From BOG-938 sp035524315 (lineage in GTDB: Bacteria; Pseudomonadota; Alphaproteobacteria; Caulobacterales; Caulobacteraceae), in NCBI GenBank assembly GCA_035524315.1, contig DATKPD010000058.1, forward strand, positions 1-14,490: a stretch of 14,490 bases of DNA, in the 5' to 3' direction. Position numbers and translations under genes: made by a program. Positions 7,352 through 13,752 of this stretch are shown here, in pieces. The notes under the pieces are model-generated. The model made no database searches. It had not been told where the DNA came from and saw only the letters and a list, made by a program, of their open reading frames with translations. Numbering within the stretch: position 1 is the stretch's first letter; each line of letters opens with the position of its first letter.

Positions 7352-9533
7352 GCGTGGAGCCGCCGGTCCACGGCCGCTCTCCGCGCGTGTCGCTGGTCCA
7401 GCGATAGGTCCATCCGGCCCGGGCGCGGTGTAGCTCGACCGCGCCTCTGCGCGCGAAATCCCCGGCGGTCAGCATCGGCTTGCCGGGGCAGGTTTGGCCG
7501 TCGGGCGCGGGCGAGCGCAGCACCAACAGCTCGGAGGCCTGGCACAGGGCGGTGAACTCCGCCGGTTTGGGCGGCTTGCGCCCCGCGTACAGGCCTAGGC
7601 GCACCGGCGCGGCCGCCAAGGGCAGGCAGCGGCGGCGATTGCAGTCGAACAGCGTGTCGTGGAGCGGATCGTCGTCGGTCGGCATCTCGAAGCCGTAGCG
7701 CCGCGCCCATAGGGTGGCGGCGAACACCTCGCTCTTGGGCCGCAGGACCACTGGATGGCCCGAGGCCAGGATAGCGGCGTTGGCGCCGTCGGGCGAGATC
7801 CACACGTCCGGCGTGGGCGGGCGCGGCCACAGATTGACCGCCAGCGCCAGCGGCAGGCCGATCCAACGCAAGGGTCCTCGCCACAGGCACAGCCACAGGA
7901 TGCCGAGGAAGGCCAGCGCCAGGGCGATATTGGGGGCGGACGACACTGTGACCATGGCGCCCGGCGCCTGGGCCACCATCTGGGCCAGGTCGCGCATCCG
8001 CTCGATCCCCCAGCCGGCGACCGCCAGCATCGGCGCGCCCTGGTGGAACAGTTCGCCCACCGACCCCAGCGCCAGGGCGGGCATGATCACGAAGCTGGAC
8101 AGCGGCTCGAGCAGCAGATTGGCCGGCAGGCCGTAAAGCGACACGCGATTGAAATGCTGGATGGCGAACGGCGCGGTCGCCGCGCCGGCGACCAGACCCA
8201 CCGCCAAGCCGGCGATCAGCCAGTCCTTGGCCCGCTGGAGCAGCCGCAGGACCAGGGGCGTGTTGATCGCCCGGGGCGGATGGGGCCACACCTCCGCCAG
8301 CGCGACCAAGGCTACGGTGGCGGCGTAGGACATCTGGAACCCCGGCTCGGTCACGGCCTCGGGCTGGATCGCCAAGACGATCAGGGCCGACAGCCCCAGG
8401 CCGCGCAGGGTGATGGCGCGGCGGTCGAGCAGGATGGCGCCGAACGCGATCACCGCCGTGACCGCCGAGCGCTGGGCCGGGGGCGGCGCGCCCGATGCGA
8501 CCAGATAAAGCCCGACGGCGATCAGCCCGATCCAGGCCGCCGCCTTCTTGCCGTTGACGCGCACCGCCAGCCACGGCCACAGGGAAATGGCCAGTCGGGC
8601 GGCGAAGAACACGAACCCGCCGACGATGGCCATGTGCACGCCCGATATCGACAGAATGTGCGAGATGCCGGCGCTGCGCATCTGGTTGGTGTCGCCCTGG
8701 CTGATCGAATAGTCGTGACCGGTGACCATGGCGGCGGCGATCCCGCCCGTCGGCTGGCCCATGCGGCCGATGATCGCCTGGGTCAGGCCCCAGCGGGCGC
8801 GATTGATCGCCAGTTGCACCCGCACGCGCCAGGGCGGCGGCGGAAGGTCGATCACCTCAGGCGGCTTGAGCGCGATTCCCACCCCGCCGACGCCCAGGAA
8901 ATAGGCGCTGCGGGCGAAATCGAACGCTTCGGGCGCGGCGGGCGACGGCGGCGGGTTGAGCAAGGCGGTCAGACGCACAGCCGAGCCAGGCCCGACCACG
9001 TCGTCGTCCTTAACGGTGATGCGCACGCGCTTGGGCAACTGGCCCGGCGCCACGCCACGGATATAGGTGGGCGCGATCAGCAGGCGCGGGCCGGTCGTGC
9101 CGCGGCTGGCCATGTCGACCACCCAGCCCTCGACGCTCACGCCCGCCAGCGGCGGGCAGACCGGCCCGGCCATGGCCAGGGTCTGCAGCTTGCCGCTGAG
9201 CACGCCCGCCGCGCCGAACGCCGCCAGGGGCATTAACAAAGACAGCCGCGGCGTCCTGCCCCAGCGCCGCAACGCCAGCGCCGCCGCCGTCAGGAGGCCG
9301 GCCGGTCCGGCCACGGCCCACAGGGTAGGCTCGCGCAGCAGCGAGAAATAGACCGCGCAGCCGACCCCGAACGCGACCGGCGCCCATAGCAGCCAACGGC
9401 CGGCCTGCGCCTGGACCTGGGCCGAAAACCACGCCAGAAGGGGCCGCGCACTAGGACCCGTCCCGATGCGCGTGCTAAGAGGCGCCGCCTCCCTTTCCTG
9501 GATATCGATGCCCGATCCCTCAGACGTCGTCAC
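7332..9533 (-). CDS. comEC: ComEC/Rec2-type DNA-uptake channel protein lacking a canonical metallo-beta-lactamase motif
   Basis: Polytopic inner-membrane protein of the ComEC family, the channel that passes single-stranded DNA into the cytoplasm during natural transformation. Two N-terminal transmembrane stretches (WLLWAPVAFGVG; AGPAGLLTAAALAL) precede an OB-like DUF4131 region (VSVEGWVVDMASRG onward). The Competence domain has the diagnostic SHILSISGVHMAIVGG (about residues 287-305), then several further hydrophobic helices. The C-terminal 170 residues (after AVNLWPRPPTPDVWIS) sit where other ComEC proteins carry a metallo-beta-lactamase-like domain, but no HxHxDH motif is present. The start is uncertain. 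GTG 9533 (733 aa) is chosen as the shortest credible start; ATG 9569 and ATG 9596 are also in frame. All overlap the 5' end of divergent gltX, and no later start before the first helix is evident. Its 3' end overlaps lexA. Confidence 0.88.
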   Translation of the reverse strand: MTTSEGSGIDIQEREAAPLSTRIGTGPSARPLLAWFSAQVQAQAGRWLLWAPVAFGVGCAVYFSLLREPTLWAVAGPAGLLTAAALALRRWGRTPRLSLLMPLAAFGAAGVLSGKLQTLAMAGPVCPPLAGVSVEGWVVDMASRGTTGPRLLIAPTYIRGVAPGQLPKRVRITVKDDDVVGPGSAVRLTALLNPPPSPAAPEAFDFARSAYFLGVGGVGIALKPPEVIDLPPPPWRVRVQLAINRARWGLTQAIIGRMGQPTGGIAAAMVTGHDYSISQGDTNQMRSAGISHILSISGVHMAIVGGFVFFAARLAISLWPWLAVRVNGKKAAAWIGLIAVGLYLVASGAPPPAQRSAVTAVIAFGAILLDRRAITLRGLGLSALIVLAIQPEAVTEPGFQMSYAATVALVALAEVWPHPPRAINTPLVLRLLQRAKDWLIAGLAVGLVAGAATAPFAIQHFNRVSLYGLPANLLLEPLSSFVIMPALALGSVGELFHQGAPMLAVAGWGIERMRDLAQMVAQAPGAMVTVSSAPNIALALAFLGILWLCLWRGPLRWIGLPLALAVNLWPRPPTPDVWISPDGANAAILASGHPVVLRPKSEVFAATLWARRYGFEMPTDDDPLHDTLFDCNRRRCLPLAAAPVRLGLYAGRKPPKPAEFTALCQASELLVLRSPAPDGQTCPGKPMLTAGDFARRGAVELHRARAGWTYRWTSDTRGERPWTGGSTLSDSDG

Positions 9534-10917
9534 CCGTTTCGCCCCATCTCCTACAGGCTCGCTCCACATAGGAGGGGCGCGAACGGCCTTATTCAACTGG
9601 CTTTATGCGCGCCACACCGGCGGCAAGTTCCTGCTGCGGGTGGAAGACACCGACCGCGAGCGTTCGACGCCTGACGCCGTCAAGGCGATCTTCGACGGCC
9701 TGGGCTGGCTGGGCCTGGAGTCAGACGCGCCGCCGGTGTTCCAGTTCGCCAACGCCGAGCGCCACCGGGCCGCCGTCCAGGGCCTGCTGGATCGTGGGCG
9801 CGCCTACCGCTGCTTCATGACGGTCGAGGAACTGGACGCCGAGCGCGCCATCGCCCGCGCCGAGGGCCGCGCCATCCGCTCCCCCTGGCGCGACCGCGAC
9901 GCGGGCCCCGGCGACAACCGCCCGCATGTGATCCGCTTCAAGGGTCCGCTCGAGGGCGAGACGGTGGTGGACGATCTGGTCAAGGGACCGGTGCGGTTCC
10001 ACAACAAGGAGCTGGACGACCTGGTCCTGCTGCGCTCGGACGGCGCGCCGACCTACAATCTGGCGGTGGTGGTCGACGACCACGACATGGGCGTCACCCA
10101 CGTGATCCGGGGCGACGATCACCTGAACAACGCGGCGCGCCAGACCCTGATCTATCAGGCGCTCGAATTCGCCCTGCCCGCCTTCGCCCACATCCCCCTG
10201 ATCCACGGGCCGGACGGGGCCAAGCTGTCCAAGCGGCACGGGGCCCAGGCCGTCGGCGAGTTCGCCGACATGGGCTATCTGCCTGAGGCGATGCGCAACT
10301 ACCTGGCGCGCCTGGGCTGGGGCCACGGCGACGACGAGATCTTCTCGGACGAGCAGGCGATCGCCTGGTTCGACGTGAAGGACGTGGTGCGCGCGCCGGC
10401 TCGGCTGGACTGGGCCAAGCTCAACCACATCAACAACCACTACATCCGGCGCGCGGACAATGAGCGTTTGGCAAGCTTGACCGCTCAAATCCACGTCAGT
10501 CGTGGCGCGATGCACAATGTACACGATCTCGTGCGCTTGCAGGCGGCCATCCCCTTGGTCAAGGAAGGAGCCAAGACCCTGCTGGAGTTGGCCGATCTGA
10601 CGCTGTTCGCGATCAAGGTCCGGCCGTTGCAGCTGGACGCCAAGACCGAAGGCTTGCTGAATGAGGAAACGCGGTCGCGACTGCGACGGCTCACGGAAAA
10701 TCTAAGCGAAACAAAGGATTGGTCGTTCTCCGCCTTGGAGCAGCAGGTAAAGGACTTCGCCGCCGCCGAAGGCGTCGGCCTGGGCAAGTTCGGCCCAGCG
10801 TTGCGCGGGGTGCTCAGCGGCGGATCGCCGGCCCCGGACTTGGCCAGCACCTTGGCCGCACTAGGTGAGACGGAGAGTTTGGCCCGGCTGAAGGATGCTC
10901 TTTTCGCCGGCCATTAA
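9508..10917 (+). CDS. gltX: Glutamyl-tRNA synthetase
   Basis: Class I aminoacyl-tRNA synthetase that charges tRNA with glutamate; in many alphaproteobacteria one paralogue also makes Glu-tRNA(Gln) for the amidotransferase route. It has 469 residues. RFAPSPTGSLHIGGARTALF (residues 10-29) holds the HIGH-equivalent HIGG. DGAKLSKRHGA (KLSKR at 239-243) is the second ATP signature. RVEDTDRERS and VIRGDDHLNN are further family motifs. The frame is open to an ATG at 9466, but homologous N-termini start just before VVTRFAPSPTG, so ATG 9508 is preferred. Codons at about 10455-10760 look less GC3-biased than the flanks while the reading frame stays intact. The gene overlaps the start of comEC on the other strand. 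Which GltX paralogue it is cannot be decided here. Confidence 0.95.
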   Translation: MPDPSDVVTRFAPSPTGSLHIGGARTALFNWLYARHTGGKFLLRVEDTDRERSTPDAVKAIFDGLGWLGLESDAPPVFQFANAERHRAAVQGLLDRGRAYRCFMTVEELDAERAIARAEGRAIRSPWRDRDAGPGDNRPHVIRFKGPLEGETVVDDLVKGPVRFHNKELDDLVLLRSDGAPTYNLAVVVDDHDMGVTHVIRGDDHLNNAARQTLIYQALEFALPAFAHIPLIHGPDGAKLSKRHGAQAVGEFADMGYLPEAMRNYLARLGWGHGDDEIFSDEQAIAWFDVKDVVRAPARLDWAKLNHINNHYIRRADNERLASLTAQIHVSRGAMHNVHDLVRLQAAIPLVKEGAKTLLELADLTLFAIKVRPLQLDAKTEGLLNEETRSRLRRLTENLSETKDWSFSALEQQVKDFAAAEGVGLGKFGPALRGVLSGGSPAPDLASTLAALGETESLARLKDALFAGH

Positions 10918-10942
10918 GGCGCTATAACGCAATGCAGCATCA

Positions 10943-10961
10943 CCGCGATCGCGGCTTTTTT
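10943..10961 (+). terminator. Possible weak intrinsic terminator after gltX
   Basis: CCGC-GATC-GCGG (10943-10954) followed by C and six T (10956-10961), 26 bp after the gltX stop. The stem is only 4 bp, so termination may be partial. The hairpin also lies 20 bp upstream of the gltA start, inside its leader. Confidence 0.45.
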
Positions 10962-10980
10962 CGCTTGAGAGGCATGGGGT

Positions 10981-12276
<1,296 letters not shown>

Positions 12277-12304
12277 GCCTTAGCAACAAAGGACGAGATC
12301 GCAG

Positions 12305-12332
12305 CGGGCCGGGCGAAAGCTCGGCCCGTTTT
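12305..12332 (+). terminator. Strong intrinsic terminator of gltA
   Basis: CGGGCCGGGC (12305-12314), GAAA tetraloop (12315-12318), GCTCGGCCCG (12319-12328), then TTTT. The 10-bp stem has one G-U wobble and a GNRA loop, 28 bp after the gltA stop. Confidence 0.9.
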
Positions 12333-12449
12333 GCGTGCGGAGCTTAGTGATTGCTCTCAAATCCGCTCATTCACGTCGAGGCCGGAATCCAGGCGTTTTG
12401 GGAATTGCTTCGATCCTCGGACGACTTCGGAAAACTCTGTTCTTCGACG

Positions 12450-12535
12450 AGCTCCCCCGCTTGCGGGGGAGCTGTCACGAAGTGACTGAGGGGGCGTCGA
12501 CCGGGGCGCCGGCATGCCCCCTCCACCCTTCGGGT
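12450..12535. repeat. Hairpin-rich intergenic repeat, left part
   Basis: Consecutive inverted repeats: AGCTCCCCCGC/GCGGGGGAGCT with a TT loop (12450-12473), GTCAC/GTGAC with a GAA loop (12474-12486), GAGGGGGC/GCCCCCTC (12488-12495 with 12516-12523), and ACCC/GGGT around TTC (12525-12535). This style of GGGGGAG...GTCACGAAGTGAC...GAGGGGGC sequence resembles intergenic palindromic repeats I recall from Caulobacter genomes; a copy count could not be made here. It is interrupted after 12535 and appears to resume at 13633. Confidence 0.75.
12523..12535. repeat. Left copy of 13-bp putative target-site duplication
   Basis: CCACCCTTCGGGT directly abuts the left terminal inverted repeat and is repeated exactly at 13620-13632 next to the right one. 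Removing the DNA between plus one copy rejoins the flanks as CCCCCTCCACCCTTCGGGT followed by CCCCCTCCCC, a continuous version of the hairpin repeat. The 13 bases are themselves part of a short hairpin. Confidence 0.65.
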
Positions 12536-12547
12536 GCTGTCCTAATT
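12536..12547 (+). repeat. Left terminal inverted repeat
   Basis: GCTGTCCTAATT, exact inverse of 13607-13618. With the adjoining GGT (part of the flanking direct repeat) the match extends to 15 bp (12533-12547 against 13607-13621). CGGACACT follows immediately (12548-12555), giving an internal dyad GTCC-TAATTC-GGAC. Confidence 0.8.
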
Positions 12548-12636
12548 CGGACACTCGGCGGGACGATATTGACGAGCTGATGTCCTTCCGCTGCGCGGGC
12601 GCCGAGCGAGTTTGGTGCATACAGGAGGCGAACGTG

Positions 12637-12723
12637 ATGAAGGTGCTCTGGTGGGACCCGGGGCATCAGGTTGACCCGGTCCCGAAGGACCGGGCAGACC
12701 GGCAAAAAGAGAAACGTCGTTAG
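12637..12723 (+). CDS. Possible 28-residue small protein with a strong ribosome binding site
   Basis: ATG 12637 (or GTG 12634) lies 8 (or 5) nt after AGGAGG at 12623-12628, the best Shine-Dalgarno in the window. The reading frame encodes MKVLWWDPGHQVDPVPKDRA and then a very basic tail ending KEKRR before TAG. It has two adjacent Trp and no hydrophobic helix. I recognise no family. It lies over a strong hairpin (12675-12694), so it could be a leader peptide, a small protein or a chance ORF. The frame is open further upstream to 12514, but that would start outside the element. Confidence 0.3.
   Translation: MKVLWWDPGHQVDPVPKDRADRQKEKRR
12653..12694 (+). other. Alternative hairpins (three mutually pairing GC-rich segments)
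   Basis: Segment B CCCGGTCC (12675-12682) pairs perfectly with segment C GGACCGGG (12687-12694) around a CGAA loop. B plus the next C (to 12683) can instead pair with segment A GGGACCCGGG (12653-12662), leaving one bulged C. The two foldings exclude each other. No U-tract follows, so it is not a standard terminator. It lies within the 28-codon ORF. Function unknown. Confidence 0.5.
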
Positions 12724-12739
12724 GCGGCCCGGGCGCCCC

Positions 12740-13209
12740 GACCTATTCAGCGAGATGCGTAAGAAATTTACGGGAGTTGGTGCTAGCGACGCTGCTCTGC
12801 GAGCCTACTTGCTTACAAATGAATTCATTCCGTCCGCTGCGGACACGGCTATTCGTTCTTATCGCGATAACAATGGCGTTTGTTGAGGCCGAGCAAAAGG
12901 CTTATGCTGAGCATAATCCCGAGCAGGCCCGATGCAGGAGGCCATTGATAACGGTTGATGGAATCCACTCGCCCCACCGCGCCATGAACCGCCGAAGGAA
13001 ACACCGCCGGGGATCAACGGCGAGAGGCCAAGCCTATGTCAGGTGAACGCGAATTGACGACGGGCCTGCTGTCCAAGGACGCCAGCTTCCGTCTGATTGT
13101 GACCGGCCAGATTGGCGTGAAGGAAATCGAACGCCTGATCGCCAAGCTAGAGATCGACAAGGAAATCCTAGCGGAAGCCGACGCGGCGGGATGCGCCAGC
13201 CTTATTTGA
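12740..13209 (+). pseudogene. Frameshifted remnant of an unidentified gene
   Basis: Protein-like stretches follow each other in different frames. Frame 2 gives DLFSEMRKKFTGVGASDAAL and then RAYLLTNEFIPSAADTAIRS followed by YRDN (to about 12872), ending in TGA at 12884. Frame 0 continues with MAFVEAEQKAYAEHNPEQAR (12873-12932). A short MQEAIDNG in frame 2 then stops. Frame 1 resumes at about 13024 with REAKPMSGERELTTG and SFRLIVTGQIGVKEIERLIA and KLEIDKEILAEAD, ending at TGA 13207-13209. The pieces read as one helical protein broken by several small indels. Similar segments (a SAAD...YR helix region and a C-terminal GVKEIERLI module) feel familiar from hypothetical proteins of alphaproteobacterial accessory DNA, but I cannot name a family. 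The last piece alone (ATG 13036, 57 codons, GAGAGG 8 nt upstream) could still be translated. Confidence 0.55.
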
Positions 13210-13349
13210 TAAAAACCTGACCGTGAAGGCGCTGACATGAAGCTTGGTGTCGGAATAGACCATCACTATCCAACACTTCCCGAGGCGACAAGAATAGCGG
13301 TCTATGCCGCCCAATCGCTTTTGCATTCGCATATCGATACGTTCCCATT

Positions 13350-13571
13350 TTGCGCGGAGTGGCATTTATTGCGGGAATGGGGTGGGCTTTGGGCGCCTTT
13401 TCGCTTTTCGCAAAAGCCATGGAGCGGCGGGGATATCTTGTGGCCGTAAAAGACATGCGCGCCCTATGTGTCGGCGACGCCTCCTTTGGCGAATATCCGC
13501 CTGATCCGCGCGACGCCTTAGCGGCTGCTATTGTGAAACTTGGCCCCTATGGCGGCTTCACGGAAGACTAG
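13350..13571 (+). CDS. Doubtful small hypothetical protein
   Basis: Open frame of 73 codons from TTG 13350 (64 from ATG 13377) encoding a hydrophobic start (GVAFIAGMGWALGAFSLFAK) that could be one membrane helix, then a soluble part with AVKDMRALCVGDASFGEYPP and IVKLGPYGGFTED. The TAG stop overlaps the first of the phased right-end repeats. Codon use is more AT-rich at third positions than in the core genes. An overlapping frame from ATG 13237 to 13449 is also open, and a frameshift between the two is possible, so this may be another remnant. No convincing ribosome binding site and no recognised family. Confidence 0.25.
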   Translation: MRGVAFIAGMGWALGAFSLFAKAMERRGYLVAVKDMRALCVGDASFGEYPPDPRDALAAAIVKLGPYGGFTED

Positions 13572-13618
13572 GACACTCCGTCACCAACCTAGGACACTGG
13601 GCGCCTAATTAGGACAGC
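13569..13618 (-). repeat. Three phased TGTCCTA repeats at the right end of the element
   Basis: TAGGACACT at 13569-13577, TAGGACACT at 13590-13598 and TAGGACAGC at 13610-13618 are direct repeats starting 21 and 20 bp apart, about two helical turns. The outermost copy forms part of the right terminal inverted repeat. On the minus strand they read AGTGTCCTA/GCTGTCCTA pointing inward. Confidence 0.8.
13607..13618 (-). repeat. Right terminal inverted repeat
   Basis: AATTAGGACAGC, exact inverse of the left end at 12536-12547. One extra A (13619) separates it from the direct repeat at 13620. Confidence 0.8.
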
Positions 13619-13619
13619 A

Positions 13620-13656
13620 CCACCCTTCGGGTCCCCCTCCCCGCGAGCGGGGGAGG
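13620..13656. repeat. Right copy of the 13-bp direct repeat and resumed hairpin repeat
   Basis: CCACCCTTCGGGT (13620-13632) duplicates 12523-12535. It is followed by CCCCCTCCCCGC-GA-GCGGGGGAGG (13633-13656), a G/C-run hairpin of the same style as the one at 12450-12473. Together with 12450-12535 this makes one continuous palindromic repeat if the intervening 1084 bp and one direct repeat are removed. Confidence 0.65.
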
Positions 13657-13752
13657 TAGTCGGAAAAGGCAGTTTAAGGTCAAGGTTCAAATCGATTAGG
13701 CGACTTTGGCAGTCAGACGCCATCTGCACTTGGAAATGTTTGAGCTCAAGAC

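Larger units (their letters stand above)
12536..13619. mobile_element. Putative non-autonomous or decayed transposable element (1084 bp)
   Basis: Bounded by perfect 12-bp inverted repeats, GCTGTCCTAATT at 12536-12547 and AATTAGGACAGC at 13607-13618, and flanked by a 13-bp exact direct repeat. It sits inside an otherwise continuous hairpin-type intergenic repeat, which supports insertion. The interior is less GC-rich than the core genes and holds a frameshifted gene remnant, a 28-codon ORF and a doubtful ORF, but no transposase or integrase that I can recognise. The right end has three TAGGACA copies at 20-21 bp spacing, like the multiple transposase sites near the ends of some IS families. 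The family cannot be assigned from the sequence alone. Confidence 0.6.
12333..13752. other. Gene-poor gltA-lpxB intergenic region
   Basis: About 1.4 kb without a convincing intact gene. From 12333 to about 12449 I see nothing definite. A hairpin-rich repeat fills 12450-12535 and 13620-13656 and is split by an inverted-repeat-bounded insertion at 12536-13619. From 13657 to 13752, downstream of the convergent lpxB, I see no gene and no clear terminator. Confidence 0.8.

Noticed and set aside
7755..9236. Long forward open frame opposite comEC
   Set aside because: Its translation is dominated by Gln, Arg, Gly and Asp with no domain; comEC on the minus strand has transmembrane helices and the Competence motif.
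9466..9507. Upstream ATG of gltX
   Set aside because: The 14 extra residues are not typical of GltX, whose N-terminus lies just before VVTRFAPSPTG; ATG 9508 fits better, though 9466 cannot be excluded.
13202..13456. Reverse-strand 84-codon ORF in the element
   Set aside because: Composition is basic and irregular, with no motif or ribosome binding site; it overlaps forward frames that look more protein-like.
12450..13656. CRISPR array or toxin-antitoxin locus in the gene-poor region
   Set aside because: The repeats are palindromes and element ends, not regularly spaced repeats with unique spacers, and none of the small ORFs shows a toxin or antitoxin motif.
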